From Lachnospiraceae bacterium (lineage in GTDB: Bacteria; Bacillota; Clostridia; Lachnospirales; Lachnospiraceae): a stretch of 64,000 nt of DNA. The translations under genes were made by a program, and so were the position numbers. The DNA is taken from the NCBI GenBank assembly GCA_017526745.1, contig JAFXQX010000030.1:1-64000 (forward strand), given 5' to 3'. Positions within the stretch are counted from its first letter, which is position 1. Each line of letters starts with the position of its first letter. Below the pieces are notes generated by a model. The model ran no database searches. It was not told the DNA's origin and saw only the letters and a list, made by a program, of their open reading frames with translations. Positions 51,462-61,252 of the stretch are shown piece after piece.

Positions 51462-52886
51462 CTATGATTTTAATCCGTAAAAATCATTAATGAGCTTTTT
51501 GATGTTTTGCCCAAACACTTCCATTGAAAAATGATCATCGTATATCTTTCTTGATCTTGCGCCTATATCCTTAAGGCTATCCTTATGATCGATACACCAT
51601 CGTATCTTCCTGCTAAGCCCCTCGGGATCATCGGAACTAAACACCAGACCGTCATATTCGTCCGTGATGTACGCAGAATTGCCGGCAGCATCAGAAACTA
51701 TACAAACCCTGCTATACTGCATCCCCTCGCATACGGATATCGGCATTACATCCTCTCTTGACGGACAAATAAGCAGATCAGCACTGCGTAGTTCCTTCAT
51801 TACACTGTCTCTGTCCATTAATGAACAGAACTCAATACAATTACCGAAGCTCGCAGACCTTGCCATCTGCTCCTTGGCATAAGCGCTGTTGTTGTTTCCT
51901 ATGATCCTGAAACATATCCTGTCTCTCTCGCTGTCAGTCAAAGATAATACCGCATCTACAAGAACATCCTGCCCTTTGTATTGCTGGACATTTGCAAGAA
52001 CAAGCGCTGTGAGTTTATCATCTGTGCCCAGATCTTTTGTTTGTGCAAGGTACTTCTCATCGACATCAGGGAGTCCATATAAAAGCAGTTTTACATCAAT
52101 TTGCGGATTGTATTTTTCAAATGCCTTCGCTGCAAGCGGTCCCGCCGCACACACAACTATATCGTCAAAATCGATCGAACGTAATCTTTTTATATCAAGA
52201 GAATCGTAAAAGCACGGAGGCTCATGCAGCCACCATATGATCTTTGATCGCCCCGCTCTATTCGACAAAAAGCGGTAGTAATGGATCGTGTTGCAGATGA
52301 TATACAAAAAACCATTTATCCAGGAAATACCGTCGGCAGTATCTATCTCCAGATTGGGATCTACTATAACCGGGATGTTGATTTTTACAAGTTCATCTCT
52401 TATGACTCCGTCATGCCATGATGCAAACACGACTCTAAACCCTGCCTTGCAAAGAGTTTGTGCGGCATAAAACAGCACCATTGTGGCACCATTATTATCA
52501 AGATTCGGCGACATAAGAAGAAGCGTGTTATCTGTCCCTTTTTGAACCAATGATGAATTATCCGATTCGGGTGCATAAACCTTAACGGGAGCCTTTGGAT
52601 TAAGAATGTCTTTTCTGTCAGGAAGTTCACTGCTGCCGATGATATCGCTTTCTCTTACACCCATTTTCAGAAGCTGCTGTCTCATCTGAGGCTCGTGAAC
52701 GCTTAATATCACTATAAGATCATATTTAAGAGAACTGATTTTCTCAGGCGAATAAACCGTATGACCGTCAATGATTTTCCCCTGCTTGCCGGTGTCGTTA
52801 TCAAGCAGACCCACGATCAGATCATCCCTGATCCATCTCTTATATTTACTGTAATAATCACCCAGTCCAAAAATCAGTAATCTCAT
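51462..52886 (-). CDS. GT4 family glycosyltransferase with N-terminal module
   Basis: Residues 1-95 are the shared module with a degenerate glycine motif (MRLLIFGLGDYYSKY) and Asp in IVGLLDND. The rest is a GT-B enzyme of GT4 type: LTALVLANVQQYKGQDVLVD and the donor-site region DLLICPSREDVMPISVCEGM. It would transfer a sugar from a nucleotide donor to the growing glycan in the cytoplasm. Length 474 aa. No membrane segment. Confidence 0.88.
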   Translation of the reverse strand: MRLLIFGLGDYYSKYKRWIRDDLIVGLLDNDTGKQGKIIDGHTVYSPEKISSLKYDLIVILSVHEPQMRQQLLKMGVRESDIIGSSELPDRKDILNPKAPVKVYAPESDNSSLVQKGTDNTLLLMSPNLDNNGATMVLFYAAQTLCKAGFRVVFASWHDGVIRDELVKINIPVIVDPNLEIDTADGISWINGFLYIICNTIHYYRFLSNRAGRSKIIWWLHEPPCFYDSLDIKRLRSIDFDDIVVCAAGPLAAKAFEKYNPQIDVKLLLYGLPDVDEKYLAQTKDLGTDDKLTALVLANVQQYKGQDVLVDAVLSLTDSERDRICFRIIGNNNSAYAKEQMARSASFGNCIEFCSLMDRDSVMKELRSADLLICPSREDVMPISVCEGMQYSRVCIVSDAAGNSAYITDEYDGLVFSSDDPEGLSRKIRWCIDHKDSLKDIGARSRKIYDDHFSMEVFGQNIKKLINDFYGLKS

Positions 52887-52915
52887 TTATCTTACCAAGA
52901 TAGTTTTGTTTATGA

Positions 52916-54007
52916 TCACTCAAACCGGTCCAGAAGCTTTGCAGCCTTCTCGAGCTTCTGCCGGGCCTTTGTCTTTTCTGCCGAGCTCACCCATGATCCG
53001 TCAAAATGATGGATGGCATAAGTGTTCTCTGATATCCTGAGTTCTCCTGTATATGGATTCTTAGGAGACAAAACATCGACAGGATATACGGAAAGCCCAT
53101 TGAAATTCTGAAAATCCGCGCTTTCTTTCATTCCCATTTCGCTCAGAATGCGGCTCTGGATAACGGGGCTGGGGGTCATGTCATATGATCCATCAGGATT
53201 TACAAAATGATTTGTTTCATAGTAATTCATCATTTTGCGCATTATCTCATTGTGCCTTGCCGCTCCAAATCCAAGACCAAACGCAACAATCCCGGGGAAT
53301 TCCATACCACAAAATGCCTCATTATATCGCAGATCATCGAGACTCTTTATAATCTCAACATCTGTATCAAGATATATACCGCCTTCTTCAAATATGATCT
53401 TCAACCTGAAATAATCAGGTACAAATCCATACTTTCCGGCTTCATAGGCTTCTTTTGTAAAGTCAGTTTCCGTTATATCAAGATTATTCTCGTTCCACTC
53501 TATGATCTCATAGTCCAGACAGAACCTCTTCCAACTGTCAATGTTCTCCTTATATTTTTCCGGCAAAGGATTTTTACCAAGCCAACAATAGTGTATCTTA
53601 GCCGGGATCCTGATATCCTCGGCCTGTTTGATATCGATCTTTCCATCACTCATATTGAACATGCAGTGGAACACATAACAATCTATATCATCGAGCCATG
53701 AATACCCGTTTAGTTCCTCTACGATTTCTGCAAAAGCGGCACATGTCGGCAGTATTACGATTTCGCTTAAAGATATTTTTTTTAGATCTTCAAGTGTTAT
53801 TACATTGAACTCTTTATTACCTATCCAAACAGACTCGCCTTTTTTATTCGGACTGTTATCAAGCAGATAACCTATCCTGTCTATCCATTCATAACCTTGA
53901 TACGCATGGATGATCTGTTCAAATTCGTGTCCTATTCCATAGCAGACTATTTGTTTTTCACGAATTTGCTGTGTAAATTCCTTCAATCTACATCTTTTTA
54001 ATCTCAT
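52916..54007 (-). CDS. GT32-type glycosyltransferase with N-terminal module
   Basis: The module is at about residues 17-115 (KQIVCYGIGHEFEQI, Asp in GYLLDNSP). The catalytic part has the capsular-polysaccharide/DXD glycosyltransferase motifs IPAKIHYCWLGKNPLPEKY and FEEGGIYLDTDVEIIKSLDD. Length 363 aa. Acceptor and donor are unknown. Confidence 0.87.
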   Translation of the reverse strand: MRLKRCRLKEFTQQIREKQIVCYGIGHEFEQIIHAYQGYEWIDRIGYLLDNSPNKKGESVWIGNKEFNVITLEDLKKISLSEIVILPTCAAFAEIVEELNGYSWLDDIDCYVFHCMFNMSDGKIDIKQAEDIRIPAKIHYCWLGKNPLPEKYKENIDSWKRFCLDYEIIEWNENNLDITETDFTKEAYEAGKYGFVPDYFRLKIIFEEGGIYLDTDVEIIKSLDDLRYNEAFCGMEFPGIVAFGLGFGAARHNEIMRKMMNYYETNHFVNPDGSYDMTPSPVIQSRILSEMGMKESADFQNFNGLSVYPVDVLSPKNPYTGELRISENTYAIHHFDGSWVSSAEKTKARQKLEKAAKLLDRFE

Positions 54008-54021
54008 GGTTTCCTTTCGAG

Positions 54022-55596
54022 TTATAAATAATCCATTATTCGATCAGCGACAAAAGAAAAATAATATTCATTATAATGTTCGGGAACCACGCCATATTTA
54101 AATAACTCATCAGTATACTTCAGGTGATCAGGAATATCCGCAAATCTTATGATGTTGATTCTGTCGGATCTATCTTCAAGATACTTGTAGTAATCGGACA
54201 GCATTTTGTTTATTACCGAAACATCATCTTTATGCTTTTTGTCTTGATTGTAGATATTACCAATACGCTCCGAAAGATAATTCTCGACAAGAACAACCTT
54301 GCAACTATCATCCAGTTCATTAATCACATTAATAAACCTATCACATGACTCTTTCCATAGTTTTTCGCATTCTTCACTATTCCTCGAAATAATATTGAAC
54401 TCCGAAAAATCGTTTCTTGACAAATCCAAACCATCACTGTATGTATAGTAACAGCCGTTACATTCCATGATATCGAATCGTTCCTCAAGAAGATCGATCA
54501 GCAATAAATCCGGTGGTTGCCGGCGGACATCACTTATCAATGACCCTTGAAAATCTTTTTCAACCATTCTTTGACGGTATTCGTTACATGCTATCGGCTT
54601 ATGTTTTTCGTTTTTATCCGACATTATCGAGATAATGCTGGAAAAACTGAATCTTACATTTCCTATATCAGCTGCAGTGATATAATTGGATATGCGTCCA
54701 AGGCTGTATCCACCCATAGCTACAACTCTCCTGTTCAAAGAGTTGATCTCGTGTGAGAAGGCCGACCTGAAAAAAGACGCCCCGTATCTTTTTAACTGTT
54801 CCGCGGTTTTATCATCAACATGAGGAACTATTGCCCTGAAACGCATATTGGCGTGCGGAGTAAGTTCGCGATACAGTTCCTCGAATGCACTGTTTGAAAA
54901 CTCTCTTTCTTTATATTCATTTGACAGCATCTCAAAAACCGAAAACAATTCCTTGAATTTCTCGACATCTTTTTGCGCACTGTCCGTAAAACTTCCATTT
55001 CTGATCCTATAATGGTATAAAGGCTCTCCCAGAAAGAAATAACTGTCACAAACGCGATACATGATTGAATAAAGGAACAGATCCTCCGCTACCGTATTGG
55101 AAAAACACAGTTTTTCCCTGTCCCAGAAACTTTTTCTATACATCTGTTTCCAGCAGGCAGGCGCAGCCAGTTTTCTGATAAAGTCCAAACCGATTCGCAC
55201 ATAAGGACTGTTCCCGCCTATATGCTCACATCCGTTCTCCTCCCAATAAAAATCGCATTCCACGATATCTGCATTGTCAGACACCATTTTATCAAGCATC
55301 TTTTCAACGTAATCCGGTTCAACCCAGTCATCCGCATCAACAAAACAGATATATTCACCTTTTGCTTCTGCTACGCCCTGATTCCGTGCATCTCCCGCGC
55401 CGCTTTTTTTCTGTCGGACTATCCTGATTCTGTTATCAGTTTGCGCAAATCGATTGCAGATTTCCGGGCACTTATCATTACTGTCCCCCATTACAATGAT
55501 TATCTCTAAATCATCAAAAGTCTGAGCAATGACCGAATTCAGGCATTGCTCTATAAACTCTTCTGTTTCAAATACAGGAATAATAACAGAAACCAT
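54022..55596 (-). CDS. GT2 glycosyltransferase fused to DUF6270-like domain
   Basis: The N-terminal 230 residues are a GT2/GT-A enzyme (VSVIIPVFETEEFIEQCLNS, YICFVDADDWVEPDYVEKM). The C-terminal 230 residues (MGGYSLGRISNYITAADIGN, PDLLLIDLLEERFDIME, then a late YFSFVADRIMDYL) resemble DUF6270, an SGNH-like domain found in glycan clusters. It lacks the Rossmann-like module of its neighbours. Length 524 aa. Confidence 0.83.
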   Translation of the reverse strand: MVSVIIPVFETEEFIEQCLNSVIAQTFDDLEIIIVMGDSNDKCPEICNRFAQTDNRIRIVRQKKSGAGDARNQGVAEAKGEYICFVDADDWVEPDYVEKMLDKMVSDNADIVECDFYWEENGCEHIGGNSPYVRIGLDFIRKLAAPACWKQMYRKSFWDREKLCFSNTVAEDLFLYSIMYRVCDSYFFLGEPLYHYRIRNGSFTDSAQKDVEKFKELFSVFEMLSNEYKEREFSNSAFEELYRELTPHANMRFRAIVPHVDDKTAEQLKRYGASFFRSAFSHEINSLNRRVVAMGGYSLGRISNYITAADIGNVRFSFSSIISIMSDKNEKHKPIACNEYRQRMVEKDFQGSLISDVRRQPPDLLLIDLLEERFDIMECNGCYYTYSDGLDLSRNDFSEFNIISRNSEECEKLWKESCDRFINVINELDDSCKVVLVENYLSERIGNIYNQDKKHKDDVSVINKMLSDYYKYLEDRSDRINIIRFADIPDHLKYTDELFKYGVVPEHYNEYYFSFVADRIMDYL

Positions 55597-55630
55597 AAAA
55601 TATCCTCTTGCCTGTGATCAAGAATTTGCT

Positions 55631-56827
55631 TTACGCTGTCAAATATACCTGATCAAGGTCTTTTTGAAATAAACGAGTGATCATCTTGCCGAAAAGCTCA
55701 GAGCATTTTACATAATCCTCATTTATCCTATAACCCTTTTCTTCCAGCTTCATTTCTATTTCTTCTTCATACACCAACGAAGAAATAATAACATAATCAT
55801 CCGACGGATCGGCGAAGAACTCATCCGGTGTTACAACGCTTTTTACGCCGACATCTTCTGCTTTCACTTTAACGTCAATTATCCGTTTAAGAGATATTTG
55901 TTCCGATTGAATTAATGTAGATAAAATATGTCCGTATTTTCCATACCCCCAGATCGATACCGTTTTACCCGTAAGCATTTCGCGGATCGAAGCGCCCAGC
56001 AACAACAATTCATCTTTTTTGATCATACTGTCAATAACAAAATCCAGTTTTCTTTTAAATGTATAATTATCACAAAACCGTATTACAGCCTCATCAACAT
56101 CCCCTTTCGAAAACACGTAAGGTTTCCATACTTTATTCCATGGCTCTCTTGGCCATCCGTGGCATCCAAACGGAAGATCATCAGGAAACTCCGAAAACCT
56201 TTTTTTATCATAAGCCTCCATAGAAAAACGACTTGCCAGATCTATCGGCGGAACCGAAAAATCGATGTCTTCAGAATTACCACAGTACCCCCAAAACTCG
56301 TCTTCTCCAACTTCAAAAATTTTCCCCATTCCGGTTCTATGATAGATTTTTTCCTTTTCGGTCAGTATTCGTAAACAACTACTGATCTTTCTAAGTGAAA
56401 AGCCACCATTACCCACACAGTATTCCTCCGTAGGTCCTAGTGCCTCATAAATATTTCTCCATAAATACTTCGGTAGCGGAGCACCTATATAATCAAACCC
56501 AAGATCACAAAACTCCTTTAGTCTGTCAGAGAACACATAAACATCCAGTTGATGAAGCAGCATGTATTTGTAGTCAGCAAATCTGCGGTATAATTTCTCA
56601 CTCAGCATCAGACGGCTGTATGCATCTCTCCCGTCAAAATCAGAATCGTCAAAGCATACAGTCTCGACACCACTCAAGTATCCGATTTTTTCTTTCAGTC
56701 TTCTCGGGGCAATAATATAAATATCATAATGCCCCAAAATGTTTATCAGCCTGTCAAAGGAAATCCGCTCATTCTCATCAAATTCGGCTTTATAGCACGG
56801 AACAACAATACAAACTTCATATTTCAT
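55631..56827 (-). CDS. DUF5672-type glycosyltransferase with C-terminal module
   Basis: The N-terminal part matches DUF5672 proteins, thought to be GT-A-like (VCIVVPCYKAEFDENER, YKYMLLHQLDVYVFSD, GFDYIGAPLPKYLW, VGNGGFSLRKIS). From residue 288 it carries the shared module with an intact glycine pattern (VSIWGYGKYGHILST, Asp in LKRIIDVK). Length 398 aa. Gap to the next gene is 2 bases. Confidence 0.82.
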   Translation of the reverse strand: MKYEVCIVVPCYKAEFDENERISFDRLINILGHYDIYIIAPRRLKEKIGYLSGVETVCFDDSDFDGRDAYSRLMLSEKLYRRFADYKYMLLHQLDVYVFSDRLKEFCDLGFDYIGAPLPKYLWRNIYEALGPTEEYCVGNGGFSLRKISSCLRILTEKEKIYHRTGMGKIFEVGEDEFWGYCGNSEDIDFSVPPIDLASRFSMEAYDKKRFSEFPDDLPFGCHGWPREPWNKVWKPYVFSKGDVDEAVIRFCDNYTFKRKLDFVIDSMIKKDELLLLGASIREMLTGKTVSIWGYGKYGHILSTLIQSEQISLKRIIDVKVKAEDVGVKSVVTPDEFFADPSDDYVIISSLVYEEEIEMKLEEKGYRINEDYVKCSELFGKMITRLFQKDLDQVYLTA

Positions 56828-56829
56828 GG

Positions 56830-58041
56830 TTAAATCATTACCTTTGACAGCTTCTCCTGAAAATCTTTACCATCCAAAGCCATTCTTTCAAACAACATAC
56901 TGACAATTTGCCCTATAAGATTGTTCTCCTCTTCTATATCAATAAAATCAGACAACTCAAACCTCTTTTTCTTTTTCATAAGCACCGTAACATATTGATC
57001 GCTTCTTTTAGTCGAATCACTGCAGCAGACTTTAATTTCCGCGATTTCATTTAGTTCTTCGGAAATATTGATAGCATTTTCTTTATTCCAAATTATGAAA
57101 TCACCTTCTATGCAATCGAAGTTCCATTTATGCAATCCGGACCAATTCTCATGTACGGCTTCAGCCTTTCTATGTCTCAGTTTGATAATGCCATTTACCT
57201 TTACGGTATACAGGCACTTGATCAACCCTCTGTACGGATCAAAAGAATGATCCATTGAATTGCTTATGTACATGCATTTTGCATAGTTTTCCCCAAATAG
57301 ATTTGAAATTAATTCAAACATTCCGAAATAGCAATAGTATGTCCTCTCTATTGCCAATTCATCCCTGGCATTCATCAAATTATAATAATATGCCAAAGGA
57401 TCCACAGGAATCAGGTTTATGAAACCATCTGGTATCTTCTCACCAAAACCAGTCATCAGTGCGCAGCCAATATCCATTACCACATCACCGTCTTTAACCA
57501 CCCCCGCCAGGTCGGGTTCCTCAAAAAGGAGTTCTCTTCTGTTCGTTCTTCGAGATTGTTTTAAAAAAGGGGCACTTTCTGCATTTCTATCAAGTCCGTA
57601 CTCCAACCAAAAGTTTATCTCACTATCAAGGTTGCTAAGCCAAATGCGAAATGCTTCCAACAAATCAACCTTCCACCTGAACACCATTTTATTATAGAAT
57701 TGTTCTAATTCAGTCCTTTCAACATGATCTCTTATATATTCAATATCAGTAATAGCCTGAGTTTTACCCGGAAATTCAGAATTAATAATTCCCAGTATTT
57801 CCCTGCGAGCTTCACGTGAATTAACACCAATTACAACTCGGATCGAATCGTCATCCCGGCACAGTTTGATTGCCTCATCCTTACTGATAATGTCCAGATC
57901 TAAATATTGTGTGCCAACTTTTTTCGAATCAGAATCACAAAGAGCGAACACTGTGAATTTATCTTTTCGGAGAATATCCACCAGATAAGCCGCATGCCTT
58001 CCTGCTCCATAAACGATACATTTTTTCATTTGATTCCTCAC
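56830..58041 (-). CDS. Methyltransferase-like protein with N-terminal module
   Basis: The module is at about residues 5-110 (KKCIVYGAGRHAAYLVDI, Asp in FALCDSD). The C-terminal part looks like a SAM methyltransferase fold (GDVVMDIGCALMTGFGEKI, VDPLAYYYNLMNA, SNSMDHSFDPYRGL). I do not know a named family. Length 403 aa. The pairing of DIGC with the SNSMDH segment is typical of methyltransferases, so modification of the glycan is inferred. Confidence 0.78.
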   Translation of the reverse strand: MRNQMKKCIVYGAGRHAAYLVDILRKDKFTVFALCDSDSKKVGTQYLDLDIISKDEAIKLCRDDDSIRVVIGVNSREARREILGIINSEFPGKTQAITDIEYIRDHVERTELEQFYNKMVFRWKVDLLEAFRIWLSNLDSEINFWLEYGLDRNAESAPFLKQSRRTNRRELLFEEPDLAGVVKDGDVVMDIGCALMTGFGEKIPDGFINLIPVDPLAYYYNLMNARDELAIERTYYCYFGMFELISNLFGENYAKCMYISNSMDHSFDPYRGLIKCLYTVKVNGIIKLRHRKAEAVHENWSGLHKWNFDCIEGDFIIWNKENAINISEELNEIAEIKVCCSDSTKRSDQYVTVLMKKKKRFELSDFIDIEEENNLIGQIVSMLFERMALDGKDFQEKLSKVMI

Positions 58042-58071
58042 ATAACAGTCTCGAAACTCTTTTGCGCCCCT

Positions 58072-59214
58072 CTAAGACTCTTTTGTTTTACAATGGTTTC
58101 TAACCTTCACCAAGCTTGAACCATAAATATATCCTCTTATAGGAGCAACCATTCCCTTTGAAAAACCACATTTCCACAAACAATATGTAAATGATAGCTG
58201 ATCTCTGCAGCTGTGATTCATGACCTCATTCCACCATTTTTCCATCAGTTTCTTCATTTGTGTATCATGTTTCCTAAACAGTACTCCTGTTTCATACAAT
58301 CCATAATGACTAGGCATCCGTTCGCGTATGTATCCGAACATCTGATTCAGTATAACTTCTTCCTTGTCCATGCGTTCAAAAACGCAGACCATTCCCTCCG
58401 TATATAGACAGTCATATCTGGAGTGAGGATAAATCGAAATCCATGTTTTTTCCCCAATCATATCACGTACGAATTCGTACATGGCATCCTTTATTGACAT
58501 ACTTCCATCAACATATAAACTGTATTCATAGTTTGAAAACATGGCGCATCCGAGTATCTTGCATAATCTGGCTCTTCTGACCGGATCTAAAGATTCCCTT
58601 GGAATGATTCCATTAAGATCAATCCATTTCATCCCATATCCATCATGAGGCGGATTATCCGAAACGCAATAATAATCACACATATCAGTATCATATACAT
58701 GTTCAGCTTCCGCATCATAATTACCGGATATGCATGTATATACAGCAATTCTCTTTTTTCCCGGATTCTCCAAAATCGGGAACTTATAGCTCACATCAGT
58801 ACCGGTTACGTCTTGCTCAGCTATATCATGAATCGAAATCGCTTTTTTTCTGTAAAATGCTTCAACAAGTTCATCCGAAAAACGAATTTCATCCCACGTT
58901 ACAACATCCGATGGAGTATTATCTGATATCTGTTTTACAATATCATCAACCTTCTCTCCCTCTGCGAGCACAAAAAAAAGAACCCCTTTTCTATCGAATA
59001 ATTCTCTTGGCGATCGACATACAATCCCATTCTTTATAGTCCTCCCCCACATCATCGGATCATTATCGCAAAAACAAGTCGGGAATATGTCCAGCATCTG
59101 AAGTGCATCCCAGCCTTTTCCTTTTGCGATAAACCCGCATCCCCATATGCATATTTCAGAGTACAATTCACTCCTGCATGCATCAATCTTATTTTTCAAT
59201 GATTTTTGTTCCAA
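58072..59214 (-). CDS. DUF616 glycosyltransferase-like protein with N-terminal module
   Basis: The module is at about residues 18-115 with a degenerate motif (EICIWGCGFIAKGKG, Asp in TCFCDNDP). The catalytic part matches DUF616 (RIAVYTCISGNYD, ARLCKILGCAMFSNYEYSLY, VDGSMSIKDAMYEF), a family related to glycosyltransferases. Length 380 aa. It overlaps the amidotransferase gene by 26 bases. Confidence 0.83.
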   Translation of the reverse strand: MEQKSLKNKIDACRSELYSEICIWGCGFIAKGKGWDALQMLDIFPTCFCDNDPMMWGRTIKNGIVCRSPRELFDRKGVLFFVLAEGEKVDDIVKQISDNTPSDVVTWDEIRFSDELVEAFYRKKAISIHDIAEQDVTGTDVSYKFPILENPGKKRIAVYTCISGNYDAEAEHVYDTDMCDYYCVSDNPPHDGYGMKWIDLNGIIPRESLDPVRRARLCKILGCAMFSNYEYSLYVDGSMSIKDAMYEFVRDMIGEKTWISIYPHSRYDCLYTEGMVCVFERMDKEEVILNQMFGYIRERMPSHYGLYETGVLFRKHDTQMKKLMEKWWNEVMNHSCRDQLSFTYCLWKCGFSKGMVAPIRGYIYGSSLVKVRNHCKTKES

Positions 59215-60832
59215 GAAACAGTTCCTCTATTCTTTCCTGAGGCATAACACCCATTCCAAAAAAAGATTCGGGAATAGTGAACCCTTCTTTTCTTCTGTTG
59301 ATCAGATTATGTGGGAGTTCACTATTATATGCATTCTTTAAAACATATTTGAGTATACCGTTTGGGCACCTCTCATTCTGCGAAAGCGAAAAAGCATACT
59401 CTATAAGTTTTTTCGAAAGGAACGGAACCCTGACTTCCAGAGAATTGGCCATAGATACTCTGTCGGTTTTGGGCAGAATATCATCCGACAGATATGTATA
59501 GAATTCCATATACTGCATCCTGGTAATGGGCGGAAGATCCTTGTGATAGTGCTTTCTCAGAAACCAAAACATGTCATAATCATCACTTATTCCTAATCTT
59601 TTTTTCAGCTTTTTATGTTCGGGAAGGGGCCTGAACACATACCATTGATATATAAATTCAAGATCTTCATCAACTGTGGTCTTCCTTCCTGATTCAAAAT
59701 CTTTCAGACGTAGATGTCTCGGATATCCGGCAAACAACTCATCGCCACCTTCTCCCGAAAGCATTACTTTACACTTCTTCTTTGCCTCTCTTGAAACTAT
59801 AAATGTAGGATAGGCAGATGTATCAGCAAATGGTTCGTCATACCACTCTTTAAGATTATTGTACAGATCTCGGAACTCATTTTTTTTAACGAAGTATTTA
59901 TTCCCGTTAAACCCGTACTTTTCCTCAAGGCATCTGACGTAAGGTAATTCGTTATTTCTATGGTCATAAAATCCGATGGAAAACGTCTGATATGAATCTG
60001 TTTTTGCCAAAGCCTCAACCGTAATGATACTCGAATCCATACCACCACTAAGGAACCCCCCCACGGGAACATCGGCAACAAGTTGTTCTCCGATCGACTC
60101 TGAAACCAGCTCTTTTACAGTTCCTAACTTGTCATATATGATCTCATTACCTTCTTCTGCATTCGGTTTCAGGCTCCAAAATGAAGCATTACTTTCAACA
60201 GCACCTCTTTCATAGTCGTAAACCAACTCACAAGCCTGTTCCAATTTGAAGACATCCTTATATATTGTTTTGGGTGCCGGAATACACAGAAAATTATAAA
60301 AATCCAGAATTGCCGTATTATCGATCTGAAGAGAAGTGTCATTTATTAGGCTGGTAATAGCCTTAAGCTCAGAGGCATAAGCAAAGTCTCTGCCATTATA
60401 ATAATAGTAAAGAGGCTTGATGCCAGCTATATCCCGGAAAAGCTTAAGTTTTTTTTCACGTCTGTCAAGTATTGCAATGGCATACATCCCATCAATATGC
60501 TCGACAAATCTGTCTCCCCATTCCAGGTATGAATTGAGTATTACTTCACTGTCCGTTGTTGATCTGAAGGAATACCCTTTTTCCATAAGATCATTTCGAA
60601 GCGGCTCAAACCCATATATCTCTCCGTTAAATGTCAATGCCACGCTATGGCTTGTATCCTCCATAGGTTGCATCCCGTTATCAGAGAGATCTATGATTGA
60701 TAACCGGACAAATCCCATGGTAAAATCATCAAAGCAATTAATCCTCTTACCATCCGGTCCCCGGTGTACAATAGAGTTCAATGCTTTCTTATAATTCCAT
60801 GTTTTCTTTGTCCCGCCAAGGATTCCACACAT
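59189..60832 (-). CDS. asnB: Asparagine synthase-like glutamine amidotransferase
   Basis: The N-terminal glutaminase has the catalytic Cys2 (MCGILGG) and RGPDG. The C-terminal ATP-PPase has SGGMDSSIITVEAL and LSGEGGDELFAGYPRH. Length 547 aa. In glycan clusters such enzymes amidate uronic acids or other sugars, as well as making asparagine. A glycan role is inferred from context. It lacks the shared module. Confidence 0.88.
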   Translation of the reverse strand: MCGILGGTKKTWNYKKALNSIVHRGPDGKRINCFDDFTMGFVRLSIIDLSDNGMQPMEDTSHSVALTFNGEIYGFEPLRNDLMEKGYSFRSTTDSEVILNSYLEWGDRFVEHIDGMYAIAILDRREKKLKLFRDIAGIKPLYYYYNGRDFAYASELKAITSLINDTSLQIDNTAILDFYNFLCIPAPKTIYKDVFKLEQACELVYDYERGAVESNASFWSLKPNAEEGNEIIYDKLGTVKELVSESIGEQLVADVPVGGFLSGGMDSSIITVEALAKTDSYQTFSIGFYDHRNNELPYVRCLEEKYGFNGNKYFVKKNEFRDLYNNLKEWYDEPFADTSAYPTFIVSREAKKKCKVMLSGEGGDELFAGYPRHLRLKDFESGRKTTVDEDLEFIYQWYVFRPLPEHKKLKKRLGISDDYDMFWFLRKHYHKDLPPITRMQYMEFYTYLSDDILPKTDRVSMANSLEVRVPFLSKKLIEYAFSLSQNERCPNGILKYVLKNAYNSELPHNLINRRKEGFTIPESFFGMGVMPQERIEELFLGTKIIEK

Positions 60833-60844
60833 TTTCGTAATCCT

Positions 60845-61246
60845 TTATACATCCATATCATAAACAAGCTGCGTAATAGAAATTGTTGGTCTGCCAAGTG
60901 TTCTTTCTATATCCTTGTGTATCTCATCATACAGATAAGGTAGTGTCACAATAACAATATCCGGTTTTTTGTTTGGTGGAACTTCATCTAATTTATAACA
61001 GTCAATATCAAAATATAGTTTCGGACTTCCCTGGTCCAAAGCATAAAGAAGTCGAACGGTTTTACTGTCCTTAAGCTCACGAACAACACAGTTCCCCAAA
61101 TCATTCATACCATAAACAGCAACGCTGTTATAACCCAACGCCTTGAGATAGTCCTCCATTTTTCGCCCGTTTTGCTTAGCAACCAAAAACTGGAGAGCGG
61201 CATTATAGTTCTCGTAATATGCATGTAATTGCTTTTCATCCACCAT
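60845..61246 (-). CDS. Stand-alone Rossmann-like module protein
   Basis: A 133-residue protein with an N-terminal helical segment (LVAKQNGRKMEDYLKAL) and then the shared module (SVAVYGMNDLGNCVVREL, Asp in LLYALDQG, IVIVTLPYLYDE). It has no catalytic partner domain. It resembles the C-terminal end of the GT10 protein more than the other modules. It lies between the amidotransferase and GT2 genes. A scaffold or regulatory subunit of the assembly enzymes is inferred. Confidence 0.8.
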   Translation of the reverse strand: MVDEKQLHAYYENYNAALQFLVAKQNGRKMEDYLKALGYNSVAVYGMNDLGNCVVRELKDSKTVRLLYALDQGSPKLYFDIDCYKLDEVPPNKKPDIVIVTLPYLYDEIHKDIERTLGRPTISITQLVYDMDV

Positions 61247-61252
61247 ATATTA

